A stretch of DNA of 54,983 nt from Oehlia diaphana. Taxonomy: Eukaryota > Glomeromycota > Glomeromycetes > Glomerales > Glomeraceae. The position numbers and the translations under genes were made by a program. This document shows, piece by piece, positions 37,900 to 50,119 of the stretch (within the stretch, counting starts at the first letter, position 1; the number at the start of each line of letters is the position of its first letter). The stretch spans positions 25,648 to 80,630 of the forward strand of contig QZLH01000315.1 of the NCBI GenBank assembly GCA_003833135.1, in the 5' to 3' direction. The notes beneath the pieces were generated by a model that worked only from the letters and a program-made list of their open reading frames with translations, made no database searches and was not told where the DNA came from.

Positions 37900-40467
37900 A
37901 TGGATGAACAAGTCGGGGAACAACATGATCGAAAGTTTGCAAATATAGCGAGAAATATAAGGACTGGAGTATGTATGATTTCATGTGTTTATCTTTGATC
38001 TATTAAAAGTTCCGAATAATGGTAAATAATGTTAAATTATTTCCTTATATTTCTAAATAGAGCCCAACACCAAACTCGCGTGGAAAGAATGATGATCTTG
38101 AAAGTAGAAATTTTACACTTCAAGAAGAGGTAATAAATAATAAATAATTTATTATATTATTATTTGGATTTATTAAGGATATTATTTTAAATTTTTATTA
38201 GGTTTATTAGTTAAATGCATATACATACATATATATTCTTTTTTATTAGGTTAAAGATTTAAGAATTCAATTAGGTGGAAAACAAAATGATATTAATAAA
38301 ATTCAGGAATTGCTTAACAAGAGAACTGGTAAATTTTATATTATATATATTTATTTTTATAGTTTTTCTTTTTATTTATTTATTTATTTGATTTTAACGA
38401 ATATTTTTTTTTTTTTCTTTAAAATTTTTTTTAGCTGAGTTAGATAAGACAAAAAATGAATTTGATGAAAAAATGAAAAAAATGAGAGGCAAATGAGATT
38501 TAATTAAATTACTCTTTAGTTCATTTAAAATTTAATATAATTTAATTAATTAATTATTTTATTTTATTTTTTTTTTTAAAAAAAAACAAATCATTTATAC
38601 ATTTATAGGGATCTTTAATGGTGCAAATAAAAGTTTGATGGAATTAAGGCAAACTGTTGCGTCAAAAGATTCAGAGATTGAAGAGCTTAAAGCAACTATA
38701 GAAAGTATGAAAGAGAAATATGAGGAAGCAAAGAATATTGTAGACGAAAGCAAAAGTTTGTAAATTATTTTTTAGTGAATATTTGATCGTATAATTTTTT
38801 ACCTAGAAATTTGCATAATTTTTGTTTCTTCTAGAGTCAACAGAAAAATTGACAACGGAAATGCATAGTCAGTCAGCCACGTATAATGCACAAATAGAAC
38901 AGTTGGTAATTAAATGAATTTCAAGATATGTTAAAATTTGATGTTTAATATATTATTATACTGTACGTATACTAAAATTTTTTTTGAAATTTTTTTTATT
39001 AGGAATCAAAACTTAGGCAGTCAAATCAACAAATTGCCCAAGTAAAAGAAGAGTTTCAACAATACAAGACAAGAGCTCACGCATTACTAGAACAAAAAAA
39101 TTCAAGGGGAGAAAATGATACAGAAATTTTAGATTTAGTAGCTGCAAATAAAAAATTAGAATCTGAGCTAATGTTCGTTAGAATTAAATAACATATATAC
39201 TTTACAACTGTTATAAGAATCACTCACAATTTTTTTTCTTTAATTAGTTTCAAGTCTTCTGAATTAAAATATGCTCAGGACAAACTTAAAGTTGCTGAAA
39301 GAGATCTCAAGCGTGCATATGAACTCAATACACAACTTGAAAATGATTTTGAAAAAGCACACAGAGCAGCAAAGGAAAACTCCGATACCGTAAAATCAAT
39401 TCAAAAACAATTAGATAATTTAACAGAAGATAATGAACATTTAAAAGCAGGTTATTATTCTTATCTTATTATTAATTTAGTAATATGTTTTATTCTAATT
39501 AATATAAAATTTTAGCACTCAAAGAAACTGAAGCTCGTTACTTAGCTAATGTTGAAGATTTTGAAGATAGACTTAAGAATGCAATAGAAGCAAAAGAGAA
39601 AAGTCTTAAGCAAAAGCAAGAGGAGAATGAATCTTTACAAAAAATTTCAGAGGTGATATGTTAAAGAACGTTAAATGATTATTAAATTCAAATAAATTGA
39701 TTTATTGAATAATTTATTATCTCTATAGCAACTTGGTGAGGAATTATCACAAGTAAGATTAAAATTATCACAACGTAATGAACAAATAGAGGAACTTAAA
39801 AAACAAATTTCTGGTAAAACGCAAGTAGCATCAATATCAGCTGTAAAGAACGTTATTAAAAATGATAGTAGTCGTTCTTCATCCCCATTATCTTTTACAA
39901 GTCGTAATAGTAGTAAGTAATTTAAATCAATTTTTATTTTATTTTCTTCTATATTATTTTATTATTACAACTATTTGATATAAATTAAAAATATATATAT
40001 TTTTCAAGATACATTATCCGACCTTCTAGCAGATATGGAAGAACGTACATCTAATGTTTCTGATAAAGATAAGGATAATACATTTAAATTACAACATATG
40101 GCTGAAATGTTGAATGAAAGTGAGGCACAAGTTCAAAAGTTATTAGATCAAGAGAAGGTAATGATTATATAGTTATTTTTAATTAGATTATAATCTCTTT
40201 TAACATATCTAAAACCTTATAATCTAGATATTGAAAGAAGAGATTCGTAAATTAGATAGATTAGAGAAACGGCAAAATTTGAGTGTAGAATATTTAAAAA
40301 ATGTTGTTCTCAAGTTTTTTGAGACAGAACCATCCGGCCGTGAGCCTTTGGTTCCCGTAATATCAACAATATTACAATTAAGTCCAGAGGAAACAAAAAG
40401 TTTAAAAGAAAATGCTATTGATGCGACAAATTCCAATCAAGTTGTGATAGGGTTTGGAGTCTTATAG
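37900..40467 (+). CDS. GRIP-domain golgin (coiled-coil Golgi protein)
   Basis: Twelve exons: 37900-37968, 38061-38129, 38250-38328, 38435-38488, 38609-38755, 38835-38905, 39003-39172, 39248-39450, 39516-39652, 39729-39912, 40009-40157, 40228-40467; 1572 bases, 523 residues. Nearly the whole protein is predicted coiled coil (long runs of E, K, Q, L with no proline). A Ser-rich linker (SSRSSSPLS) precedes a last coil. The C-terminus is a GRIP domain: NLSVEYLKNVVLKFF, then EPLVPVISTILQLSPEE (about 461-503). GRIP domains bind the small GTPase Arl1 on trans-Golgi membranes and tether vesicles; yeast Imh1 and animal golgins are the known members. The Tyr of EYLKNV, needed for Arl1 binding in other golgins, is present. 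The fourth intron (38489-38608) starts GC, a GC-AG intron required by the frame. The next gene (40990-45070) converges on it. Confidence 0.9.
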
Positions 40468-40989
40468 GTATATATTTTTGTTTAATGATTTTTTTGCTTG
40501 TTTGTTTCAGATTAAGTGTTACAGTGCAGTAGTTTGATGGGGTAATTTGATGGGATAGTATTGTAATTTTTTATTTTTTATTTATTTATTTATTCAAATG
40601 AATAATTAATTTTGTTTTAATACAAGATAGATTAAATAATCATTCAGTAGTGATACAGTATAAAGTTTTTTTTAATAGAATATAGAATCATCATCATCTT
40701 TATTTTCGCATTTTTGTAATAAAGTTTATAATAAAGCCGTATTTAATAAAGGTTTGATAATCTATCAAAATTTTTTTTAATATGTATAAAAACAAGAAAA
40801 TTCTTTGTTGATCTCATATTTAATTAATTAATTATCATCTATAATTTTAATATATGCATATGCGCAAAGTTTGTCGTTATACGACATGATTTATTTATTA
40901 TATAAATGGCCGCACTTCAACGCCCTCAACCTTTTTATATTAACTTTAATTTGTTTACATCTAAATTTAAAGTTTTTACTTTGCCTTAT
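40468..40989. other. Spacer between convergent genes
   Basis: About 520 bases separating the stops of the golgin gene and the coiled-coil gene; both 3' ends fall here. It is AT-rich, with aataaa-like words at 40718-40745 that could serve as polyadenylation signals. Confidence 0.5.
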
Positions 40990-43900
40990 CTACGCTTCTT
41001 GTAACCAACGAACAAAAGATTTCCATCCCGGCAAGCTATTAACAACCTCTGAAAAATCCAATCCACTCTCCGACTGCATATTTTCGCTATCATTGTTATT
41101 ATTATCATCGCTATTTTCTATTGCATCATTATTGTCTTTAATATTGATATTAGTATTATGTTCTTGTTTTCCTTCAAAATTATATTTCGGAATTTCTTGA
41201 GATATCATAGAATTTGTTTGTTCACAAATGTCTTCCTTTTTTTCTTTTTCGAGAATTTTTTGTGAAGCTGGAAACGATCTACTAACATAATCTCCTAAAT
41301 TAAGTAAACTAGATCCTTCTGATGTTAAAGTACCTTTTTGATTTGTTGTTAGAGGTTCTATATTAGTCAAATCAGATTTTAATTCTGTACCAGCATTATT
41401 TTTGGCGTCGATCACACCTTTGTTGAAATTCTTTACGGTTCCCGTTGAACTAGTTTGAGATGCATTTGCAAAAATTCCTCCAAGTTTTCCTTCAGTATTA
41501 ACGAAGAAATTGCTGTTAGATATATTGTTATTGTTATTATGATCATCTTAAATGAAAAAAAAAATAATATTAGATAAGTTTTAAACCATTAATTAATTAA
41601 ATGAACGACGAATTAATCGAAAAATACCTTACCTTTCTTACTACTGAGGAAGTTTGGAGTTTTTTGGAGATGACTTTTATTTTGTATTTTCAACACTATA
41701 TTTTCCCAATCACCATTACGAGCTAAGCTTCCGGTGGTGGGAGCTTTCTTCGAAAATTTATTCAGAGGAGTAGGCTTGCTAACACGTTTAGAGGATTTTT
41801 GCTTCGCTATTAATTAGTAGAATAATAAGATTATATAACATAGGTCGAAATTTTTCATATCGCAGATACAATATTTTAAGAATGTGAACCTATTTTATTC
41901 CTTGCAGAACTGAGTCCATTAAATCTTGATGTTAATTCTTGCCAATCTGAATCTGAATCTTCAATATTTGGTTCGGTTTCTAACAAATTTTCATTTGTAA
42001 GTTGATCAAATGTCGGCAATGCTGGTAATGTTGGTGTAAAATCATTAATTTGTTTCCCATTTCCTTTATCAACCTTTTTTTCTATAGGAGTATCACCTAT
42101 GACTTCTGTTATTGCTGTTTCTTCAAAAGTTACATTTGGTCTAAAGTATTCACTATTAATAGCAGAACAATTAACATCACGGTTATTATCAACTTTTGAT
42201 AAGTAGTCTTTAATACTTTGTTGATTATCACCAATCTTTCCTAAATATTCTTTCATTATTTTATGTTTTTCTAACAATAATAAATATTCATCCATTTGAG
42301 AAATGACCGTCATTTGATTTGTTTCAGATGATTTAATTGTCGAGTGACTCATATCTGGAATTGTATATTATTTTAAATGTTAAATAGAAAAAAGCATATC
42401 ATGAAAAAACACATCAATATAAATAATAAACCAACCATTCAAATTTTCATCATATTTTTGTTCATTTATTTCTGCAGATGGGGGTCTTCCATCATTTTTG
42501 TCGATTTGTCCACAAAATCTATCGTTATTCGCAGATAAAGAATTGTTACTGGCGAAATCATTTCCTGGTACTGAACGAGCTACTATTTTCTCCCAACCAT
42601 CTTCTGTATAAACTTCTTTTTGTGATTTAGAAGGACCCGAATTAGTACAAGGCCTAATCGCGTTATTGTCTTGATCCTGTTCCAAATTCTTATTGTTTTC
42701 GCTCTCCTTTTTTTCGATAAACGATCCTAGAACACTTCCAATATATCTTGATCCATCATTTTGTTGATTAATTATACTTGAATCCTTTGATTCACCAATA
42801 TGACTTGCAATCTTATTAACACGTTGTTCATGCTTCTGTAATTTACGTTCCCAGTTAATTAAATTTAATCTCTTGTCAACCAAATCTTGAGCAATTTCTA
42901 GCGCAGTTTTTAATCTCTTTTCTTTCCTATTTAACTGCCCTTCAACATTTTTTAGTCCATCAGTAGCTTTTTGAAGTTGTTTCAGAAGAGCGTCTAGAGA
43001 ATTACTTGTTGCACCAAAGTTTTCGGGCGGTTGATCGAGAGATATACTAATCAAAGATAAGTAAATTTTAGTAATAAATAAATTTAAGGAAAAAATATAC
43101 ATATTTATATTATTAATTAATAAAAACCTTAAAGCATCGATAATATCTCTCGTATCTTTTCCTGTTATAGTATTTAAAAGTTCTCTAACATGTTTTTTAC
43201 CATCCTTTATTTTCTGATCACGCTCTGCGATTTCGTCGTGTTTTTCAATCAAATCTGTAACTATTTTTTGCATAGTTTCCAAAGTCTTTTGATGAAGTTC
43301 TAAAGCAGCCTTATCCCGAGCATTTAATTTCGTTTTTGTCGATCTAATTTTTGATAATAGATCTAGTAATGGCTTTGAATCTCCCATTGTTGACGTTTCA
43401 TTATCAGTCGAGGAATCCGAGCCAAAACAATCCTCTGCAATATTACTTGGTGATGGAACTTTTGAGTTATTTTCGATTTTTTCGGGTTCATCAAACTTTT
43501 CAAAATGATTCAGCCAGCCCTGAACTTTTGCAATCGTTCGAAAATTTTCTTTTGGTCTCCCCTCTGAATGTGAACGCTGAATTGATTTTAATGGAGGCTT
43601 TGAAATTGGGGTTTCTTTCTGTATTTTTTGCTTTGATTGGGGTTGATTAGATATTTGTGGTGCTAATTGGGAACCTTTCTTTAATTTTTTATTATCTAAA
43701 GATTTTTGGATCTGCACGCCAACAGGTTTAGTTGGCTCAAATTGATTTTCTCTAGGATGTGATAAGCTTGTCATTTCATCTTTTTCCTCTATGATTTGTT
43801 GTTCACCTTTACCGATCACAGGTTGTAATACATATCTTTCTTTAAGGATCTGTTTAAACGATTGATCTGGTGCTAAAGCCTTTAAAATATTCTCTTCATA

Positions 43901-44706
43901 TTTATCAGGTTGGTCGGCATTTAAAGTCCAGTGAGAAAATTGTGAATTATCATTTTCTTTTTTTTGTGATACTGAAAGAAATTCTTTCCATCCAATATTA
44001 CTAGGAGTTAAATTTTCCCAATATTCTATATTTTCATTATCCTCTTCTAGAGAATAATTAATTGAAGAATCCCTTGATTCTCTTGCAATCTCTGCCATTC
44101 TTTCTCTTCTTTGTTGTTTCCTGATCTCTTGATATTCATCATTTATAATATTTTCATTAAGTTTTAATTCTCGATTCTTAGCTTCCTGTAGCTGAGCCAA
44201 TTTTTCTTTCCTTTGTTTTCGTCTAAATTCCTCTAATTGTTTTAATCTTCTATTCGTCTCCTCTTTAATTACTTGTTTCCTTATTAGGTCAAATTCTTGC
44301 TTACGCTTAGCTTTTTCTTGAAGTTTTGCTTTGTAATTCATATACGAATGAATATTTTCTGAATCATATTTTTTTGATTTTGGTGCGAACCCTTTATTAG
44401 CTTGTGGGCGCACTAAATTACGAATACCAGTATTAACAGTATTAGGAGGTGGTGGTTCTGTTGGTAATAATGGTTGTGATAAAGATTTTGCTAAAGGTTG
44501 TTTATTGTTATCAATATCCTTTTGATTTACCGTAAAATCATTCATGAGAATAGAATTCTCCTGAATTATATCATTTCTTTGATCATCATCACTCTCCTGA
44601 TAACTTTGTATTCTAACATTCTTTGAACCATGACCATTATGTTTAACTCTTGATCTTTCTTGAGATTTTATATCAATATTTCCTAAATAATGTGGATCGT
44701 GAGATG

Positions 44707-44743
<37 letters not shown>

Positions 44744-45070
44744 TACACGTCGTTCTCTTGCTAAATTATCAAGTTGATTTAATCTCTCTTTACGTCTACC
44801 CCTCTTTAACAACGTGACCATATTTAGTATTTCAGGATTATCATTATAATGTGAATTCAAAGTTTTAAATTTATTTAAAACATAATCTTCTAAACCTTCT
44901 TTTCCTGATGAATGTATTGATAATTTCTCGGTAGTATCTTGAAATTCATATTCGTTTGAACGTTGTGAAATATAACTATAATTAGAACTATTCGACGTGT
45001 TAAATGATGAATCTTCTACTTTTTTTTTAGAAGAATGACGTTTCTTGGTTGTTTGTGAATGTACAGACAT
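40990..45070 (-). CDS. Large coiled-coil protein with repeated Trp motifs
   Basis: CDS complement(join(40990..41546, 41633..41806, 41890..42354, 42436..43046, 43128..45070)), 3750 bases, 1249 residues; phases 2, 1, 1, 1. Start taken at the ATG at 45070, the first ATG of the frame. The protein is hydrophilic: a polyglutamine run at about 110-121, a charged Arg/Lys/Glu helix region (about 250-340, KRKQEFDLIRKQ), a second coiled coil (about 600-730, including NRKEKRLKTALEIAQ), then low-complexity Asn/Ser. Six tryptophans sit in similar short motifs: GWKEFL (W361), GWLNHF (W519), GWEKIV (W799), DWQELT (W989), DWENIV (W1040), GWKSFV (W1239, nine residues before the C-terminal WLQEA). I do not recognise the family. 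A cytoskeletal or spindle-pole scaffold would fit the layout, but this is a guess. The 81-base first intron has no stop in frame. Confidence 0.8.
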
Positions 45071-47130
45071 GAAAAAAAACTTTCGAACTAAAAGTAAAGT
45101 AGTTGAGGACAACGTAATTTTTTTTTTTTTTTATAAAAAATATGTAAACAAAAAAAAAAAAATATATATGTATATATGTATAAATATTTTTGTAAATAAA
45201 TAAATATAGCTCGTGTTAGGGGGGAAATAGAAAGTATAAAAAAAAAAAAAAAAATTATATACAAACAAAAAACAAGTAAATCTGTTATGATGATCACAAT
45301 ACTGTGAGAAATTACTGATAACGTGCAGTATTAATACATTATCAAGTTGATCACACATTAACTTATGCAGAATTTGCAGAATTGCAGACATCGAATATTT
45401 TTAATATAAGTTATATATAACTTCTTTTTATTTGTAAACATCGTTATACAAATAGAGCAATAAACTATTCATAAAGACCAATTTAATCCGTTGGTAAACA
45501 AGACTGTGATGAAAGTAGTATGAAAGTCCTATACCTAGTTTTTCACACTTCTGTGTCGAGATTTTCAAGGCAACGTGTAAAAAATCTCGGAGAAAATACC
45601 GGAAAAATCCGAAATAAATTGAAAATTCCGGATTTGCTAATATGCCATAATCCAAAAAAAAAAATTCTGGACTAAAAATCTTTCCGGTTTTACAAGGAAT
45701 CTTTCGGAAAATACGGCGAATTTAGAATAGATTATATACGCTGAATTCAAGGTATTCGTGTAATAAGTTGAGGTGGATAAATTGTTATATTTTTTTTCGT
45801 TACTAGATAGATTAACAATATTTCCATTGTGAAAAGGGTAAAGACATCTCTTACCTGTAATGTCGTCTTCATCAACTTTCCAAATTTTCTAACGCATAAT
45901 TAAAGGGACCCAATATGTGAAACACAAATACACACGTAATAAAGACGGAAGTAAAAGATTACCCATATAGTGTCTAGCCAAGTAACAGTGCGATGGACAT
46001 TGTTCTATTAGGATATGTATCAGATATAGTTGCCGGATTATTCTATTTCAAGTGTCAAAAAGTAATTAGTAACGTGAAAGCGTCAACGCTAAGATACTGT
46101 AATCATTACAGTGGTACTCTACATGGTTTAACTTATTACAATTGTCCGGTATAAACATCACTCCCTATTTCTTCTGTTATCCATAGTATACGAATAATAA
46201 AATCCACATCGAACCACTATTTCAAATGTATCTCAATTACATTATGTTGTTGTCTCCCCTTTCCCGAACTGTACTAAGACTTCGTGTGAAAAAATTAAAG
46301 TGTAATGTTTCTTGCTTGGTACAAAAATCCCCTAATACTTAAATGGCCGTATTCCTCCCCATTTCATGTTGTATCAGTGTCCATTAGCAATATGTCCATT
46401 TATAGTATATTAAAACGTTTGATCAAAAAACTTCATAAGATAAACGAGAAATCTGATATATATATAGTTTAGGAGTATTTTGACCAGTCGTTCATCTCAA
46501 TTATAAAAAAAAACCTGTAATAAAGACAAACGTTAAATTTATCGAGCTGTACCGAAGTGAGTATGAAAATAATTGTGGGGAAATGATTTCCTTTGGAGCT
46601 AGTTAATTCTTGTCGTAAACTAATTGTGATTATAGAATGTTGAGAACATGAACCAGAAAAACGGCCAGATATTCACCAATTAAATTAGCATTTTATCCGA
46701 AAACAATCATACATCTACTGTTTCATATTCTAAAGAGGAGATAAGCGAAAAATTAGAATATGAAGATTCTGACTTGTCAAATTGTGAAAAAGATTGCGAC
46801 TTGAATACGATTATGATCGTTTAAGATTAATTGAACTTTTATATTAAATTTATCTTGTATAGAATAAAATAAAATGCTAGATTTTTTATTACGAAATATG
46901 CGATAATAATACATAACTGAAATCGTAATTCATAAAAAAGTGCACAACGTTTTTTGCATTTTGTGGTAGTAAAAGATAAGTGATATAGATAAACCATTGA
47001 TACATGTATAGGAATTTGTTATGTTATTATCTGTACGGTATATTAAAATTTTTTATAAATAGAAACTTAATTCTTCTAAAATTTTGACTATTAATTTACC
47101 ACTTGTATTACCTATAAAAAATGATTTGTA
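45071..47130. other. Intergenic, simple repeats and a faint CRN trace
   Basis: Begins with A/T tracts and (TA) repeats (45120-45260). 45590-45720 carries ccggaaaa-type words like those at 17110-17265. On the minus strand near 45890-45857, KIWKVDEDDITG followed by gtaag looks like the conserved WKV segment of a crinkler header, too short to call. I see nothing else. Confidence 0.4.
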
Positions 47131-47133
47131 ACT

Positions 47134-47288
47134 TAATCATCAATTTGGTCTTTTTAATTTCTCGCTAAAATAGAAACAATACCACTTAACAAAAGGAAAA
47201 ACCACAATTAATCATCGCTAGTTTAGTCCTTTTAGATTCTCGCTAAAATAGGAAACAAATGCCACTTAGCAAAAGGAAAGACCACAAT
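47134..47288. repeat. Direct tandem repeat, two ~75-80 bp copies
   Basis: taatcatc...accacaat at 47134-47208 is repeated with about 15 differences at 47209-47288, and a third partial start (taatcaataaac) follows. Shared words include tctcgctaaaata and aaaaggaaa. It is not coding. Confidence 0.75.
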
Positions 47289-48513
47289 TAATCAATAAAC
47301 TTTTATGATACCTTACTCCTCCAGCTTTAGTTCTTCATTATCTGCCACACGTTTTCAATTCTTTCAACATATTATGACCGAAACTTGATTAGAATTATAG
47401 AAATGTTCGGCATTAGAAGGGTTGATTACAATAAATAGTTCATTGGCTAGAAAAATTAATAAACCAAAGAATTGATTAAGATCGATAAATCATAGGAAAC
47501 TTAAGCAATGGAGATTAAATACCTTCTATGTCGTTAAAATTAGCAGCTACGTTCTTTTTGGTCGTGACTTATCATATATAGTATATTTGCTTTCCGCATT
47601 AGTTTCGGTAGGAAAAACTACAAGAAAATGGATCCACGAGAGCTCAGATGCCTTAAAATACTTAGATCTTAAGCAATCAAGCACTTCGCCTCTTGGCCTC
47701 TTTTTTCAAATTAGTTTGTTTATCCCATGAGAATAGAAATGATGCGGATATGTTGTACGTTTAGCTGTGACACCAGGTGAGTCTTTCACTAGTCTTGCCT
47801 GAAGAAAAAGGGGAATCTCGACAATGTCATTTGGAGTATGGAACTCAATGCACACCAAATCTGGACCAGCTTCTTTCCGGCATAAAGAAAGCAGTAGTAG
47901 GACTATTGAGAAAAGCAGCCAGGTTAATAATGTCTGATGATGGAATTATGAATATTCATGGTATGGAAAGTGGGAGCCGTATAGATTAGAAAGAGAGCAA
48001 CTTATATAACTTTTGAAATCGATCATTCTTCATAATATCATTTAAATATAGTCGAGTTGCAATCATCAAGATTACGAATAGTTGCTTTACAAGAGAGTAA
48101 ATCCAGATGATTAATATTTTCAGCGTTAGTATTGGTAAAAAGATAGTGTTCCTTACAACTTTTCGCATTAAAAAATTCTACGAGTGGAATGGTCAAGCAG
48201 GGCTCGAAAAGAAAACCTGCGCATGATGCAATGAACTGAATTTAGATTTTGGAATAACTGGGTCTCAAATTCATCAAAATGCTTTTTCAAATATTCCTTA
48301 AACGTCATGATGGTCTGCTATTCGTACTGTAATGACATCCTGATGTTTGAAACTACAAAGCTGGGCAAACCCGTACGGACACTGAAGATGAGTCTAATAG
48401 AGCATATTCCAGAAATTGTACTACAGTACAAATCGTCAGCGCCCCCGAAAAATATTGAATATGACTTCTATCAGCTTGTCATCTAGCGGTAAGAAACGTC
48501 GAATAAAACATAC

Positions 48514-48840
48514 TCAACTAGTTACATTCATAAAATCCACCATGTATACTGAAAAATTCATATATGTGGCATCACCAGATTTAGCAATAGCAGTGGAGGT
48601 AGCCTTCACGGCCACTATTGTCTGAAATGTTCGGTAATTAGTGCAATATAAATGAAGACCTCTTATTAATTGCAGGAATTCCGGATGCATTAATGTTCTC
48701 TTCATAAATATGGTTGATAACTCTGGATGTTCCAGTTCGAATTTTTTGACAAGCTTGTCTTTTAGCTCCGCCCAATAAGACTCTGCATTTCTCAATGCTT
48801 CTTCTATGGTTTCTATGAAAATCTTTGTTAGAGATTTTTT
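48514..48840 (-). other. Possible coding remnant downstream of CRN header
   Basis: Open frame on the minus strand reading TIEEALRNAESYWAELKDKL and on through FELEHPELSTIF to a stop at 48514. Its composition is more protein-like than the surrounding noise, and it lies about 280 bases 3' of the decayed crinkler header (49122-49434) on the same strand. A further piece FKEYLKKHFDEFETQLF occurs near 48308-48258. It could be later exons of the same dead gene; I do not recognise a domain. Confidence 0.35.
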
Positions 48841-49121
48841 TTCAACTAATAAATGCTCGAAGTTATTTAAGAGGTAATCCGCGAATAATGTTTAGCAAAT
48901 CAAAATATATAGGAATTCGTCACACATGCACTTCTTATATATGTAATAACAAATAATATCTCGCATTTTTTATTAATATTCTGCATTATAAAAAAATACA
49001 GACAAGAGATGCAATAGCTTGTTACATAACACACGCTTTCTTCGGATTCAGAATTTGCTACACATTTCAAAACGGATTGCCTCTTTCTTGTTCGAAAGGT
49101 AAATCATTGGAAGACACTTAC

Positions 49122-49434
49122 CAGTAATGGGCACTTATACGATGATGTGAATGTTTCTCTGGGAAAGTTCTTGAAAATAGTCATTAAATGTGGTTAGATC
49201 TCAACGGCTCGGCAACAATATTAATTTCTTTAAATTCTTTAAGCGTGTCTTCTTCACTTTCAGCGATGTCAACTTTCCAAAACTTCATAATGTCAGGAGT
49301 AACGAATCCAAATAAGGAACTTGAGGTGTGAAATACTTAAATCTTTAATACCAAAGAATCATTATTTCAGCAACGATAACCGTAAAAGCATCATCAAAAG
49401 AAGTCTTTCCTAGGAATAAACAATTTAGTGACAT
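49122..49434 (-). pseudogene. Crinkler (CRN) N-terminal header, decayed
   Basis: Minus strand from ATG 49434 reads MSLNCLFLGKTSFDDAFTV. After a frameshift comes GFVTPDIMKFWKVDIAESEE. After another shift come DYFQEL and RNIHIIV, then a stop, then VPITG, followed directly by gtaagt (49121-49116). This order (start MSLNC, central WKV, end HIIV.VP then an intron) is that of the ubiquitin-like header of crinkler proteins in arbuscular mycorrhizal fungi. At least two frameshifts and one in-frame stop make it a pseudogene. Crinklers are nuclear-acting effectors in oomycetes; their role in these fungi is unsettled. Confidence 0.6.
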
Positions 49435-49988
49435 CAACATTTTGTAGATAATTTGAAAAGCGATATATTTTTAGAGAAAAAAGTTTTGAGAAAGTTTGAG
49501 GATATATATACTGTATTTTTGTAAAAACTTTCCGAATTCATCATGAATTAATAATAAAATAGACTCTTGATCAGTAGTTTATAATGACGATATAGGTACT
49601 TCGAAAAAAAAATAGTATAAAAAAAAAAAATTTTTAAACGAAAGAAATGATGAGAGTTTATCATGAGCATCATGAGCATTTATTAAAAAAGGAGTGATCT
49701 GCCGCAGTTAATGATCATGTGATATTCCACCTAACACGCTTGGAAGGAATCTCGAACCAAAAGTCGTGTAATTCACAAAGAGTAACTTTGTATCAGTTCT
49801 TCTTAGGATATACAGTAGCTTGTTTCATGATAATTACTATATTATAATAATGTTAATTTTTTCTTAACACTTAATAAACAATTATATATTGATGATTTCG
49901 CATTAACGGCCATAATTTAAAACCAAATACAAATTATTATATACAATTCGTTGAAAGAAATGCACTAGAATTTTTTTAGGCGTAACCA

Positions 49989-50115
49989 TGCGATGGGAGT
50001 GTAAACTTGCGAAAATTTGTGTAAATATACGTAAACTAGTGTAAGTTTTTGTAAATTTCTCATGAAAATTTACGCGAACTTCTGTAAACTTACATAGGAT
50101 TGCACTCCCATCGCA
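49989..50115. mobile_element. 127-bp inverted-repeat mini-element
   Basis: Ends tgcgatgggagtg (49989-50001) and cactcccatcgca (50103-50115) are perfect 13-base inverted repeats. The inside consists of gtaaac / gtaaat words repeated every 8-12 bases, partly as inverted pairs, so the whole could fold back. It is non-coding. No clear target duplication is seen. Confidence 0.65.
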
Positions 50116-50119
50116 GGAC

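Noticed and set aside
43351..43650. 99-codon + strand frame
   Set aside because: Antisense to the main exon of the coiled-coil gene, whose exon chain is well supported.
47777..47989. 70-codon + strand frame with LPEEKGESRQ start
   Set aside because: Looks somewhat protein-like but has no motif or neighbour support; it may be another transposon scrap.
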